Origin: an uncultured Rhodospirillales bacterium
Lineage (GTDB): Bacteria; Pseudomonadota; Alphaproteobacteria; RF32; CAG-239
Reading direction: 5' to 3'
DNA length: 51,673 nt
NCBI GenBank assembly: GCA_902778645.1
Contig: CACYYO010000006.1
Span: 1-51,673 of the forward strand
Below the pieces are notes generated by a model. The model was not told the origin of the DNA, ran no database searches, and was given only the letters and a program-made list of their open reading frames with translations. Each line of letters begins with the position of its first letter. The first letter of the stretch is position 1. A program made the position numbers and the translations under genes. This document shows positions 40,467-49,490 of this stretch, piece by piece.

Positions 40467-40478
40467 AGGGGTGTTTAC

Positions 40479-41216
40479 ATGGCTATCGGTAAATTTCACA
40501 AAGAATATCTTATCAGAAGTTATGAGTGTGATAAGCACGAAAATCTCCGTTTGTTGACGTTGCTTAATATTCTTCAAGATGCTGCCGATACGCATGCCGA
40601 CGCTTTAGGTGTCGGGTATGAATTTTGTTGTGCTCATCAATTGGCCTGGGTTGCTGCAAATTACCATGTTAAGGTCATCAGGGCCCCCAAGATTCATGAA
40701 CATATCCATATTAACACATGGCCGAGCGAAGAGCGTAAGTTAGGCGCTATCCGTGATTATGAGATAAGAGATGACAAGGGAGAGCTTTTGGTTCAGGCCT
40801 CCACACAATGGGTATTGATTAATGTTGAGAGTAAACGGCCTCAAGCAATACGAGCGAATTTGCCGGCTTATACGGTGTTAGATGAAAAAGCAGACCCCTT
40901 TGAATTTACAAAATTGATTATGCCGGAGAATTTTCAGCTCCAAAAGCAATTTGCCGTTCGTTTTGATGATATTGACGTTAATAACCATGTCAACAATGCT
41001 GTTTATCCTTTATGGATCAGCGAATCGCTGGAGACAACTTTTCGCGATACTCACGCAATTGCCGAGATTGAAATTGCTTTCAAGAAGGAAACTTTCGCCG
41101 GCGAAACCGTTATGGTTTCATCGGTACTTGACGGGCTTGTCTCTCATCATCTCGTCACCTGTAGCGATGACGGTCGAGAGTTAGCGCGTGCGATTGTTCG
41201 TTGGACAGGTATCTAA
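40479..41216 (+). CDS. Acyl-ACP thioesterase family protein
   Basis: The 245-residue protein is a double hot-dog acyl-ACP thioesterase: first half with RSYECDKHENLRLLTLLNILQDAADTHA and INTWPSEE, second half with VRFDDIDVNNHVNNAVYPLWI, the N-H-x2-N catalytic region. It releases fatty acids from acyl carrier protein. GAGGGG lies 7 nt upstream of ATG. It follows the transglycosylase closely and shares direction with the M16 peptidase and ispH downstream. Confidence 0.9.
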   Translation: MAIGKFHKEYLIRSYECDKHENLRLLTLLNILQDAADTHADALGVGYEFCCAHQLAWVAANYHVKVIRAPKIHEHIHINTWPSEERKLGAIRDYEIRDDKGELLVQASTQWVLINVESKRPQAIRANLPAYTVLDEKADPFEFTKLIMPENFQLQKQFAVRFDDIDVNNHVNNAVYPLWISESLETTFRDTHAIAEIEIAFKKETFAGETVMVSSVLDGLVSHHLVTCSDDGRELARAIVRWTGI

Positions 41217-41289
41217 AACGCTTGTCAAAATCTTTTATATTTGTATAATGGCTCTACTTTAGAACTCTTTGTAGTAAGGACTGTCTTTT

Positions 41290-42552
41290 ATGGAATCGCA
41301 AATTTCTACACTTCATAACGGTCTGCGTGTTGTTACGTCTAGCCGTCCGCATTCGGAATCCGTCACACTCGGCATTTGGGTTAATACCGGAGCTGCTTAT
41401 GAACGGGAAGATATTAATGGTATTTCCCATTTTTTGGAACATATGGTTTTCAAAGGAACGGAAAAAAGGTCGAGCTTGCAAATTTCGGAAGAATTTGAAG
41501 ATGTCGGCGGACAATCAAATGCCTACACTTCCAGAGAGTTTACAGCTTTTTATGCCAAAATGCTCAAACAAGATACAGAATTGGCTATCGATATTTTGGC
41601 TGATATTGTTCTTAACTCTAATTTTCCGCAAGAAGAGTTGGAAAAGGAGCGTGAAGTTGTTGTTCAGGAAATTAAACAAACGATTGATACGCCTGATGAT
41701 ATTATTTTTGACTACTTGCAGGAGCAGGCTTTTTCAGGGCAAGCCATCGGACGCACCATTTTAGGACCGGCCGAGAAAGTTCGTTCTTATGACGGCAGGA
41801 CACTCAATGATTACCGAAAAAGCAACTATGGCGCACATAATACCGTTGTTTGTGCGGTCGGCAACATTAATCACGATGCTTTTGTAAAAATGGTTGAACA
41901 ACGAATGGGACAAATGCAGCCTTATGCGCATTTTGAAAAAGACAGTCAAATCTACCATGGCGGCATTTTCTCGGAGAAAAGAGATATTGAGCAGGCACAT
42001 ATGGTCTTAGGTTTTCAGGGTGTTCCTTATGGCTCACCAAATTACTATCCGACAATTGTTTTTTCTACCCTGTTCGGTGGCGGGATGTCGTCTCGTCTTT
42101 TCCAAGAAGTAAGAGAAAAGCGCGGGCTTGTCTACTCCGTTTACAGTTTTTCGAACTCGCACACACAAAACGGTTTGTTTGGTATTTATGCCGGGACGAC
42201 AAAAGAAGAACTTAAGCAACTTATGCCGGTGGTTTGTGAAGAAATTCGCAAAGTTCGTACGGATTTGGTCAGTGAAAAAGAGCTCAAGCGTGCCAAGACA
42301 CAACTTAAAGCCAGTATGTTGATGGCCCTGGAAAGTTCTTCAGCTACGGTTGAGGTACTGGCAAGGCAAATGCTCATCTTTAATCGTATTATCCCGGTTG
42401 AAGAGATGGTCGCAAAAATTGATGCCATCTCGCGCGAGGATATTCGCCGTGTTGCCAATACCTTGTTTGCAAGCACTCCTTCTTATGCATTAGTCGGTGA
42501 TATTGACGGCTATCCGGCTTATGATGACATTAAAAAACTAATCAGAGTTTAG
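41290..42552 (+). CDS. M16-family zinc peptidase (processing-peptidase-like)
   Basis: The 420-residue protein carries the inverted zinc motif HFLEH (H-x-x-E-H, near residue 48) in GISHFLEHMVFKGTEKR, a downstream Glu helix (EREVVVQEI near 120) and a glycine-rich FGGGMSSRLFQEVREKRGLVYS in the second half. This is the bacterial homologue of mitochondrial processing peptidase beta, common in alphaproteobacteria. It is cytoplasmic with no signal peptide. It lies 3 nt upstream of ispH. Confidence 0.93.
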   Translation: MESQISTLHNGLRVVTSSRPHSESVTLGIWVNTGAAYEREDINGISHFLEHMVFKGTEKRSSLQISEEFEDVGGQSNAYTSREFTAFYAKMLKQDTELAIDILADIVLNSNFPQEELEKEREVVVQEIKQTIDTPDDIIFDYLQEQAFSGQAIGRTILGPAEKVRSYDGRTLNDYRKSNYGAHNTVVCAVGNINHDAFVKMVEQRMGQMQPYAHFEKDSQIYHGGIFSEKRDIEQAHMVLGFQGVPYGSPNYYPTIVFSTLFGGGMSSRLFQEVREKRGLVYSVYSFSNSHTQNGLFGIYAGTTKEELKQLMPVVCEEIRKVRTDLVSEKELKRAKTQLKASMLMALESSSATVEVLARQMLIFNRIIPVEEMVAKIDAISREDIRRVANTLFASTPSYALVGDIDGYPAYDDIKKLIRV

Positions 42553-42555
42553 CCG

Positions 42556-43470
42556 ATGGATGTTTTTTTGGTAGAGCCGCGTGGTTTTTGTGCCGGTGTA
42601 CGCCATGCCTTAGCAATTGTCACAGAAACGCTTGAAAAATACGGTTCTCCGGTATATGTGCGCCATGAAATCGTTCATAATAAGCATGTGATTGATGATC
42701 TTAAGCAAAAAGGCGTTATTTTTGTTGAAGAACTTGATGAAGTGGAAGATACCTCTCGTCCGGTGATTTTTTCGGCGCATGGTGTTTCAGCACAAGTCAA
42801 ACAGCATGCCTTGAATCTCGGTCTTCAGATTATTGATGCAACCTGTCCGCTCGTGAATGCCGTTCACCTCAGAATAAAAAAACTTGAGGAATCCGGGAAT
42901 GATATTATTGTCATCGGCAAGGCAACTCACCCTGAAATTTTAGGGACAATCGGTCAACTTAAAGACCCGAACCATGCGCATATTGTCTCCTCTCTTGAAG
43001 ATGTTAATCATCTTCGTTTACCTGAAAATATATCCCTCGGAATCGTGACGCAAACGACCTTGGCTGTTGAAGAGACGAAAGATATTTTGAATGCGTTGCA
43101 ACAAAAATTTCCGCAACTTTCAAAAGTATCCCATCCTAATATTTGCTTTGCAACGACAAACCGGCAAAATGCGGTGCGTGAATTGGCTCGATTAACACCC
43201 AACATTTTGATTCTCGGCTCAAAAAATTCTTCAAACTCAACTCATTTGCGAGAAGCCGCTCTTCGTTATGGGGCGCAACAAGCGTGGTTAGTTGATGATG
43301 CCTCCGATATTGATTGGAAGGCTCTGCACACCTGCCAAAGCCTCGGTATCAGCGCCGGGGCATCTGCACCTGAATATTTGGTCGAAGAAGTAATTTCTGA
43401 ACTTCGACGCCGTTATCTTAATATTAATATTCATCATGTTAAAGTGGCAGAAGAGAAAAGTTCTTTTTGA
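42556..43470 (+). CDS. ispH: 4-hydroxy-3-methylbut-2-enyl diphosphate reductase
   Basis: IspH makes IPP and DMAPP, the last step of the MEP isoprenoid pathway, using a 4Fe-4S cluster. The 304-residue product has the family length, the N-terminal EPRGFCAGV (first cluster Cys, C12), DATCPLV near 95-101 (second) and ICFATTNRQ near 197 (third), plus HGVS and SAGASAPE motifs. It is near-contiguous with the M16 peptidase gene upstream and followed by an AlbA_2-like gene and rnhA. In many alphaproteobacteria ispH is followed by thrB and rnhA; thrB is absent here. Confidence 0.96.
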   Translation: MDVFLVEPRGFCAGVRHALAIVTETLEKYGSPVYVRHEIVHNKHVIDDLKQKGVIFVEELDEVEDTSRPVIFSAHGVSAQVKQHALNLGLQIIDATCPLVNAVHLRIKKLEESGNDIIVIGKATHPEILGTIGQLKDPNHAHIVSSLEDVNHLRLPENISLGIVTQTTLAVEETKDILNALQQKFPQLSKVSHPNICFATTNRQNAVRELARLTPNILILGSKNSSNSTHLREAALRYGAQQAWLVDDASDIDWKALHTCQSLGISAGASAPEYLVEEVISELRRRYLNINIHHVKVAEEKSSF

Positions 43471-43485
43471 ATGAAGGAGAATACC

Positions 43486-44547
43486 ATGTCTCGTGCGGAG
43501 GATATTTTTCAGAAACTGATTTATTTCGGGGAAGAGGCTATTGATGATTTTATTCTCAATATGCAAACAGAAGAATTGTTTTTAGACTTCAAACAATCTA
43601 TCGCAATTGGCAAAAACGGAACAACGCTACACAAGGATGATCGTAAAAATCTGGCAAAATGCATTTCCGGTTTTGGAAATTCCGAGGGCGGTGTTGTCGT
43701 CTGGGGAGTTGAATGTTCTCGAGATATTGATATCGGTGATGTGGCAAAGGCAAAAGTTAAAGTAAAAAATGTCTATCGCTTTTTAAGTTGGCTTGAAAAC
43801 GCGATTTCCGGGTGTACAATTCCCAGTCATAATAAAGTCCGTAACCATATCATCAGCGTTGATCAGAACGGTGATGGTTTTATTGCAACCTATATTCCTA
43901 AATCAGATTTAGCACCGCTGATGTCGACCGTCGGGAATAATATTTATATTCGTTCCGGCTCGAACAATGTTCCGGCTCCCTATTCCGTGATTGCCGGTAT
44001 GTTCGGACGTCGTCCGCAACCCAATGTCGAGTTGTTGCTTCAGGATAAATCTTTGGAAGTTATCGACAATGCTGATGAAGATATTCTTTATCCGCAAAGT
44101 ATTGATAATCCTCCTGAAAAATCGCTTAAAATCAGTTTTTCCATTAGAGGGCGCAATGAAAGCAATGTGATTGCTCGGGAGCTTTATTTGTCGTGTGATG
44201 TCACCTCAACCGGTAGTGATTATAATAAAGTTTTGTTCCGCAACTATAACCAAATGGATTATATCCCGAATTTGGACGGCAATCTCAACATCATTACTCG
44301 TCCGGACTTGCGTTTGCCCCCCCTGGGGAGTATTAAATTCACTAATGTTGATGTCGTTCTTTCTCCGCTAGTTGATGAGGATTTGCTTATTAACGGCGTT
44401 ATCGGAGCTGATGGTGCCGCTCCAAAAAATTTCCGGCTCCATATTCCCAAAAACAAGTTGCGCTCGTTTGTAGCGAAGTCTTTTCGTGAGGAAGAAAATA
44501 AACAAGCTTTGCTCACCGAATTTTTTAATGATTATATGGTGATGTAA
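43486..44547 (+). CDS. AlbA_2/Schlafen-type putative DNA-binding protein
   Basis: The first 190 residues contain LFLDFKQSI, then [27 protein letters not shown] and a later [15 protein letters not shown], the pattern of the Schlafen AlbA_2 (DUF4062-neighbouring, ATP_bind-like) domain found in predicted nucleic-acid-binding regulators. The C-terminal 150 residues are beta-rich and unassigned. The 353-residue start at ATG 43486 follows AAGGAG by 6 nt. Its TAA overlaps the rnhA ATG (TAATG), so it is translationally coupled to RNase HI and expressed with ispH. Confidence 0.8.
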   Translation: MSRAEDIFQKLIYFGEEAIDDFILNMQTEELFLDFKQSIAIGKNGTTLHKDDRKNLAKCISGFGNSEGGVVVWGVECSRDIDIGDVAKAKVKVKNVYRFLSWLENAISGCTIPSHNKVRNHIISVDQNGDGFIATYIPKSDLAPLMSTVGNNIYIRSGSNNVPAPYSVIAGMFGRRPQPNVELLLQDKSLEVIDNADEDILYPQSIDNPPEKSLKISFSIRGRNESNVIARELYLSCDVTSTGSDYNKVLFRNYNQMDYIPNLDGNLNIITRPDLRLPPLGSIKFTNVDVVLSPLVDEDLLINGVIGADGAAPKNFRLHIPKNKLRSFVAKSFREEENKQALLTEFFNDYMVM

Positions 44548-45005
44548 TGGCGAGAATCGAGATTTTTACAGACGGTGCTTGCTCGGGGAACCCCGGTCCC
44601 GGCGGATGGGGCGCTATTTTGCGCTGGAAAGATACGGAAAAAGAGCTCTCCGGCGGAGCGGTCGAAACCACAAACAACCGTATGGAGCTTACGGCAGTCA
44701 TAGAGGCTTTGAGGGCACTTAAAGTAAGGTGTGTGGTTTCTCTGTATACTGATAGTAAATACGTGATGAACGGGGTGACGCAGTGGCTTCCTAATTGGAA
44801 AGCTAATCATTGGAAAACCGCTAATAAAAAGTCTCCGGTCAAGAATATTGATTTATGGCAGGCGCTTGATGAGCTTCTGCCGCAGCATGAGATTTTGTGG
44901 AATTGGGTGAAAGGTCATAACGGGCATCCTGAAAATGAGCGGGTTGATAAATTAGCGCGTGATCAAGCTTTGGCTTTTGCCGAATCAAAAAAAGAGACGG
45001 ATTAA
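44547..45005 (+). CDS. rnhA: Ribonuclease HI
   Basis: RNase HI degrades RNA in RNA-DNA hybrids. The 152-residue product shows the DEDD metal residues in order: [15 protein letters not shown] (D9), [13 protein letters not shown] (Glu near 47), LYTDSKYV (Asp near 70) and [11 protein letters not shown] (Asp near 138), with [11 protein letters not shown] holding the flexible-loop His. Its ATG overlaps the upstream stop by one base. The 3' end overlaps the stop of the convergent 45002 gene by 4 nt, and the terminator includes its last codons. Confidence 0.96.
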   Translation: MARIEIFTDGACSGNPGPGGWGAILRWKDTEKELSGGAVETTNNRMELTAVIEALRALKVRCVVSLYTDSKYVMNGVTQWLPNWKANHWKTANKKSPVKNIDLWQALDELLPQHEILWNWVKGHNGHPENERVDKLARDQALAFAESKKETD

Positions 45006-45023
45006 AACACCGTCTCTTTTTTT
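44991..45023. terminator. Terminator of rnhA
   Basis: AAAGAGACGG (44991-45000, coding) pairs with CCGTCTCTTT (45010-45019), followed by T residues; also usable on the minus strand. Confidence 0.88.
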
Positions 45024-45787
45024 GGTTTTGTTGCGGAGTTGATATACTCCTGAATTCTTTCATCACTGATAGTAATCGGAATAAGTTTTGAAGAGCGTTT
45101 AATAACTTCTGATGTTTTTATCCCTTGCGGCGTGTTTTGACAACTTCGTTGTTTGTCACGCCCGTAAAGTTTTGCCATCTCCGTCATCTCTTCAAGGCAC
45201 CAGTTGACAAATGACGGGTACTCCATCAATGCACCGGCATAGTTTTGCAGCTTTTCCAAAAAGACTTGTCTTTTATTGAAACAGTGTCCTGCCAACTCAT
45301 CTAAGCTCCCTCGGAGAGCACAAATGATGTTGTTTTCCACCTTAAGCCGCGCCACCAGATTTGGTACTTCTTTCCGATAATACTTGAGCAAGATCTCTTG
45401 GCGAATTTTGAACACATCGTTATATTCATGATACAGATTGTACAGAAGCAATCTATCATCATTATTATAACGCCGCACTGCAAGTTCAATATCCGCCTCT
45501 GTTTCTGAGCGTTTCGCAAAAAATTCCTCCCACTCCGGAAAAGATTCTTCTGACTGACAAAAAACAAGCTGTTTGTTTAAGGTCATCAGCAACCGAATGT
45601 CTGTGCCATAAATATATGTCACTTCCAACGTTGCCGGCCAGAGTTTCAATCTCAGATTTGAAGGATACGTCTTACGATTTGCTTGGTTTGGAACAGTAAA
45701 AGAATGCCCTTTACCATCAGTCATCGTCACATTTGCCACGCCATACTGAATATGGTTAATGTGGTACGTTTTCTTTCTGGTTCTCAT
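45002..45787 (-). CDS. Unknown 261-residue protein
   Basis: The product is soluble and charged, with a beta-rich first 70 residues ([20 protein letters not shown]) and a helical remainder including [18 protein letters not shown]. No family is recognised. The ATG lacks a Shine-Dalgarno site and follows an AT-rich leader, and coding GC is higher than in adjacent genes, as in the other isolated genes of this window. It has a TTGACA promoter at 45817-45845 and shares the rnhA terminator. Confidence 0.65.
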   Translation of the reverse strand: MRTRKKTYHINHIQYGVANVTMTDGKGHSFTVPNQANRKTYPSNLRLKLWPATLEVTYIYGTDIRLLMTLNKQLVFCQSEESFPEWEEFFAKRSETEADIELAVRRYNNDDRLLLYNLYHEYNDVFKIRQEILLKYYRKEVPNLVARLKVENNIICALRGSLDELAGHCFNKRQVFLEKLQNYAGALMEYPSFVNWCLEEMTEMAKLYGRDKQRSCQNTPQGIKTSEVIKRSSKLIPITISDERIQEYINSATKPKKETVF

Positions 45788-45816
45788 AATTTAAAAATAA
45801 TTTGGTTTCTGACTAA

Positions 45817-45845
45817 GATATAATATTTTACGCGAGTCCTGTCAA
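45817..45845 (-). promoter_or_regulatory. Promoter for the 45002 gene
   Basis: Minus-strand TTGACA (45840-45845), 17-nt spacer, TATATC (45817-45822); leader about 22 nt. Confidence 0.65.
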
Positions 45846-45858
45846 TGATGATTATAAA

Positions 45859-45887
45859 AAAATCCCTCCTATATAAGGAGGGATTTT
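45859..45887 (-). terminator. Terminator of psd-pssA
   Basis: AAAATCCCTCCT pairs with AGGAGGGATTTT next to the pssA stop, with T-rich sequence on the minus-strand 3' side. Confidence 0.9.
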
Positions 45888-45888
45888 G

Positions 45889-46668
45889 CTATGCTTTATT
45901 GTAGTTTGCTCGTTCCTTGAGAAAGAATATAATCCCGAAAGGAATTGAGCATAAATACAAAAATGTTGCCACACCTAAGGTCAGCCATGGTTGGCTGATG
46001 ACAAAGCTGGCAAACAGCACGACGACTATCATCATCGGCATCAGCATATAAGACGGCACACGCATTTTTTTGGTTGAAATTGTCGGAATCCGACTGACCA
46101 TTAACATGGTCACAACAGCCATTAATATTCCACACAACACATTTGAGTGTAAGAATGTGTACTCCGGAAATTCAAAACTCAGTAAAACCGGCATAATGCC
46201 CAGTGCCGCTGCTGCCGGTGCCGGTACCCCGACAAAGAAATGGTGCCAGTATTCCGGTTGCGGTTCTTCCTCTAACATGGTATTAAAACGCGCCAACCGC
46301 ATTGCCATACCGATTGAAAACATCAGGCAGAAGAACCAACCAAACTTAGGCAAATCATATAATGTCCACTGATACATCAGAATCGCCGGTGCGACGCCAA
46401 AGCTCACAAAATCAGACAAAGAATCCAACTCGGCACCGAATTTGCTTGAGCCTTTGAGCATACGTGCAACCCGACCATCCAAACCATCAAAAAATGCAGC
46501 CAAGAAAATGCAAATAACTGCCTTTACCCAATCCTCCTGCATGGTGTAGCGAATGGATGTAACACCGGAACATAGTGCCAATGCCGTTACCATATTCGGC
46601 GCAAGTTTACGGAATGGTAAAGCCGTCAGGCGCGGTTTTACCAAAGCAATTGTTTTGATTTTTTCCAT
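45889..46668 (-). CDS. pssA: CDP-diacylglycerol-serine O-phosphatidyltransferase
   Basis: PssA makes phosphatidylserine from CDP-diacylglycerol and serine at the inner membrane. The 259-residue polytopic protein has the CDP-alcohol phosphotransferase motif DGLDGRVARMLKGSSKFGAE followed by LDSLSD (D-G-x2-A-R-x8-G-x3-D-x3-D, about 61-86) and six or more membrane helices. Its ATG overlaps the psd stop by one base (TAATG), so the two steps to phosphatidylethanolamine are coupled. Confidence 0.95.
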   Translation of the reverse strand: MEKIKTIALVKPRLTALPFRKLAPNMVTALALCSGVTSIRYTMQEDWVKAVICIFLAAFFDGLDGRVARMLKGSSKFGAELDSLSDFVSFGVAPAILMYQWTLYDLPKFGWFFCLMFSIGMAMRLARFNTMLEEEPQPEYWHHFFVGVPAPAAAALGIMPVLLSFEFPEYTFLHSNVLCGILMAVVTMLMVSRIPTISTKKMRVPSYMLMPMMIVVVLFASFVISQPWLTLGVATFLYLCSIPFGIIFFLKERANYNKA

Positions 46669-47375
46669 TAGCGAATCTCTCCCTTCATTTGCTCTGCATT
46701 GTCAGAGAGATTAGCAATTATCGTTTCACCGGCAACCATGGTTTGTCCTAAGCAAACTTGCGGCTCAACACCTTCAGGCAAATAAACATCTAAACGTGAC
46801 CCGAAACGAATCATACCAAAACGCTCGCCGGCTTTGTACTCTTGTCCTTCCGAGGCATCACAAACAATACGGCGTGCGACAAGACCGGCTATTTGGACGA
46901 CGGCTATTTCCTTGCCGCTTTTGGTTTTAACGGAAAGAAGTTGACGTTCATTGTCTTTACTGGCTTTATCTAAAGTTGCATTCAAAAATTTGCCGGGCAC
47001 ATAAACAGATTTGATGATTTTACCGTCAACCGGTGAGCGATTAACATGGACGTTGAATACACTCATAAACACGCTGACGCGGGTAAACTTCTTATCCCCT
47101 AAGCCTAATTCTTCCGGCGCTTTGACTTTGGTAATCATCTGAACAATACCATCTGCCGGAGAGACGACAACATCAGCAACTGAAGGGGTTACGCGCTCAG
47201 GATCTCTGAAGAAATAAAAGCACCATACCGTTGCGATGATACCTAACCACCCTAAAGGCTCCCAAATCATTGCCAATAACGCTGTTATTGCAGCAAAGAT
47301 GCCGACAAACTTCCACCCCTCTTGGTGAATATTCGGAAGAATGTAGCGACGCCATGAAATTTCTATTGTTTTCAT
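46668..47375 (-). CDS. psd: Phosphatidylserine decarboxylase proenzyme
   Basis: Psd converts phosphatidylserine to phosphatidylethanolamine after self-cleavage that creates a pyruvoyl group. The 235-residue product is the short archaeal-type form common in alphaproteobacteria: two N-terminal membrane helices (about 20-55), [19 protein letters not shown] and [11 protein letters not shown], and the cleavage site FGSR with Ser193 becoming the pyruvoyl residue. ATG 47373-47375 is chosen: AAGGAA lies 6 nt upstream and the promoter at 47400-47428 excludes the longer readings. First gene of psd-pssA. Confidence 0.95.
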   Translation of the reverse strand: MKTIEISWRRYILPNIHQEGWKFVGIFAAITALLAMIWEPLGWLGIIATVWCFYFFRDPERVTPSVADVVVSPADGIVQMITKVKAPEELGLGDKKFTRVSVFMSVFNVHVNRSPVDGKIIKSVYVPGKFLNATLDKASKDNERQLLSVKTKSGKEIAVVQIAGLVARRIVCDASEGQEYKAGERFGMIRFGSRLDVYLPEGVEPQVCLGQTMVAGETIIANLSDNAEQMKGEIR

Positions 47376-47399
47376 ATTCATTTCCTTATTCATAAGATT

Positions 47400-47428
47400 A
47401 GTATTTGATTTTACCGTGACGCTGTCAA
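47400..47428 (-). promoter_or_regulatory. Promoter for psd-pssA
   Basis: Minus-strand TTGACA (47423-47428), 17-nt spacer, AATACT (47400-47405). Confidence 0.6.
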
Positions 47429-47554
47429 CTGCCGTAAAATCATTTCTAGCTAAGCATATAATCTTTGAAAAAACAAGTTTTATATCAAAAATGTCCCATA
47501 AGTGATTTTTTTGTTGCAATTCAAAAAGAATATATGTATAAACAACACTGTTAA

Positions 47555-47641
47555 GCGCTTGTGGCGGAATTGGTAGACGCTGCAGACTTAAAATCTGTTG
47601 TCCGCAAGGACGTGCCAGTTCAAGTCTGGCCTAGCGCACCA
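47555..47641 (+). tRNA. tRNA-Leu (UAA anticodon)
   Basis: Class II cloverleaf: acceptor GCGCTTG/CTAGCGC, Leu-type D-arm GCGGAATTGGTAGACGC, anticodon loop CTTAAAA (TAA), long variable arm TGTCC-GCAA-GGACG, T-arm GCCAG/CTGGC, encoded CCA. Positions 6 and 67 form a U-U mismatch. Confidence 0.95.
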
Positions 47642-47643
47642 TA

Positions 47644-47673
47644 AAAAAACGCCCCTTTCGAGGGGTGTTTTTT
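47644..47673 (+). terminator. Terminator of tRNA-Leu
   Basis: AAAAAACGCCCCT pairs with AGGGGTGTTTTTT (one G-U), 3 nt after CCA. Confidence 0.9.
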
Positions 47674-47696
47674 TATGGTTTATGTCAGATTTGATT

Positions 47697-47854
47697 TGAA
47701 CTGGTGAAAGTGCCAGTTCACCCAAGCTTTCAGGCGGGCGAAAGAACGCCGGTATGCGTTAGCTTAGAAGGCGCAGGGCGGCAACGAGTAAATTTGAATT
47801 TACGAGTTGTCAAGTCTGGCGTGTTTTGTAAAAAAACACAAAACTAGCGCACCA
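47697..47854 (+). repeat. Broken copy of the tRNA-Leu 3' end with inserted palindromes
   Basis: GTGCCAGTTCA (47710-47720), CAAGTCTGGC (47811-47820) and CTAGCGCACCA (47844-47854) are, in order, the T-arm and acceptor 3' strand of tRNA-Leu, separated by 90-nt and 23-nt insertions. A TGAACTGG/CCAGTTCA hairpin opens the region, and a GTGTTTTGT...ACACAAAAC palindrome forms the second insertion. Confidence 0.75.
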
Positions 47855-47856
47855 AT

Positions 47857-47885
47857 AAAAAACCTCCCTAAAAGGGAGGTTTTTT
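47857..47885. terminator. Bidirectional terminator between the tRNA-Leu remnant and the LuxR gene
   Basis: AAAAAACCTCCC pairs perfectly with GGGAGGTTTTTT across a 5-nt loop. Confidence 0.92.
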
Positions 47886-47919
47886 GGTGTCTGCCGGCCA
47901 GACTATCGTCTTCTTGCTC

Positions 47920-48549
47920 CTAAATAATTCCCATTTTTTGCGCCATTATGACCGCTTGTGTGCGATTGGTTGCCCCGACCGAGCGCAACAGCGCATTGAT
48001 ATGCAATTTAACCGTTGCCTCAGAAACCCCCATTTGATAAGCAATTTGTTTGTTTGACAAGCCTTGAGCAACCAACCCCAATACTTGATTTTGGCGATTG
48101 GTTAAGGTTTTAGCGGTTCGGGCGGTACTGTCTTGCATCACGACACCTGCCGCCGGTTGCAAAACAGATGGCGGCAAATATGTTCCACCTTCCAAAACTA
48201 ATTGTAATGCTTTTTGCAAAATTTCCGGTTCAGAACGTTTAGAAATAAAGCCGCTGACACCGAGCTCTAAGCTGCGACGTATGGTTCCGGCATCCTCACC
48301 TGCAGAAACAACAATTATTTTTGCTTGCGGTGCTTTTTCTTTTATTTCGGTCAGGGCTTCCTGCCAATTCATATCCGGCATATCGATGTCCATAACAACT
48401 AATGATATATGATTGTCCGTCTCGATAAATTTTAGCATTTGATTGTAGCTTGAGGCCTGCAAAATAATACATTCAGAATTGACAGCCTCGAGCTGAATAC
48501 TCAGATTATCCCTAAATAAGGCATGATCGTCAGCGATAAGAACTTTCAT
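47920..48549 (-). CDS. NarL/FixJ-type response regulator (LuxR HTH)
   Basis: The 209-residue protein has an N-terminal receiver domain with acidic pair D7-D8, phosphoacceptor D54 in VVMDIDMPD, a Ser/Ala switch region (VVSAGED) and K109 in FISKRSEP, then a C-terminal LuxR HTH (LTNRQNQVLGLVAQGLSNKQ, then ATVKLHI). It would be activated by a histidine kinase and bind DNA; no kinase lies in the window, so it is an orphan here. A very strong AAAGGAGGT precedes the ATG. Confidence 0.93.
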   Translation of the reverse strand: MKVLIADDHALFRDNLSIQLEAVNSECIILQASSYNQMLKFIETDNHISLVVMDIDMPDMNWQEALTEIKEKAPQAKIIVVSAGEDAGTIRRSLELGVSGFISKRSEPEILQKALQLVLEGGTYLPPSVLQPAAGVVMQDSTARTAKTLTNRQNQVLGLVAQGLSNKQIAYQMGVSEATVKLHINALLRSVGATNRTQAVIMAQKMGII

Positions 48550-48671
48550 AAAAAAACCTCCTTTGAACTTGCAAAGACTTTTTACTCAGATAAAACAGTC
48601 TGTGTTAGATAAAGAAATAATTCCTTTCTAACGAATTTAAAGGCACGGCTTATTTTTTAAGACAAGTTATT

Positions 48672-49490
48672 TTATAATTCTATCGGTTTGGCATAGGTTC
48701 CTGCCAAACGCAGACGTTTGAATACTTCAGGTATTTCTTGTTTTTGGAAAGCTTCTGCACTCACAAAACCTTTAACCTCAATCAAGCTGAATTTGCTTTC
48801 CGCTTCGCTCACCATCGCCGCAATTTTAGCCTCCTCGTAGCCCATTGATAACAGTGTCTCGACAATTAGCGAATTGCTGACATCTTTGTCTGTCTCTGCC
48901 GTAAACAAACTATTGTCAATGCCGCTGGCATCTGCCGGTGACAAAGAGACGACATACGCCTCATTGGCAATCGGCGTACTAAGATTACGAACAAATGGGA
49001 GTTTAGCAACAATGTTCAGGCTTTCTTTTTGAGGATCAGTTGCTAAAGCGCTCCACCAAGGTTGAGCATTCATCTCCTGATTGTTGCTCGGAATGATTGC
49101 CAAATCTGCTTCATGTTGACTGACCATATTAAAGGTCTGGCTGAAACTGCTCATAAAAGAAACATCTAGATAACTGCCGAAATGTTCTTGAACCTGATGC
49201 ATCAGAGATGTGTCATTTTCATCACCGAAAACAGCAATTTTGAGCTTTTCTTTCATATTGACGCTGGCACTTAAAATCTCTCGCCAGATTTTGGCAACCA
49301 CATATTGCGGGAAATCTCCGGTATGATATTTGAGCATACGGCGAATCCCCATCGCTTCCTGCCCTAAGATATTTTCTATACGAATTGGGCGAGAGTGCTT
49401 TTTAACCAGATCGGCACGCTGCATCAAGAGATTGTACAATTCTATATCAATCTTTTCTATCTGCTTATTAATGTCGTTATCTTTGTTCAT
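48672..49490 (-). CDS. AroQ-type chorismate mutase domain protein
   Basis: The first 80 residues read as a chorismate mutase type II helix bundle (IEKIDIELYNLLMQRADLVKK, later GIRRMLKYH and AKIWREILSASV). Chorismate mutase makes prephenate for Phe/Tyr synthesis. The following 190 residues begin LKIAVFGDENDTSLMHQV and resemble a periplasmic-binding-protein-like prephenate dehydratase fold, but the usual TRF catalytic motif is not visible, so dehydratase activity is doubtful. It overlaps rsmD by 14 nt and ends the rluB-rsmD operon. Confidence 0.75.
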   Translation of the reverse strand: MNKDNDINKQIEKIDIELYNLLMQRADLVKKHSRPIRIENILGQEAMGIRRMLKYHTGDFPQYVVAKIWREILSASVNMKEKLKIAVFGDENDTSLMHQVQEHFGSYLDVSFMSSFSQTFNMVSQHEADLAIIPSNNQEMNAQPWWSALATDPQKESLNIVAKLPFVRNLSTPIANEAYVVSLSPADASGIDNSLFTAETDKDVSNSLIVETLLSMGYEEAKIAAMVSEAESKFSLIEVKGFVSAEAFQKQEIPEVFKRLRLAGTYAKPIEL

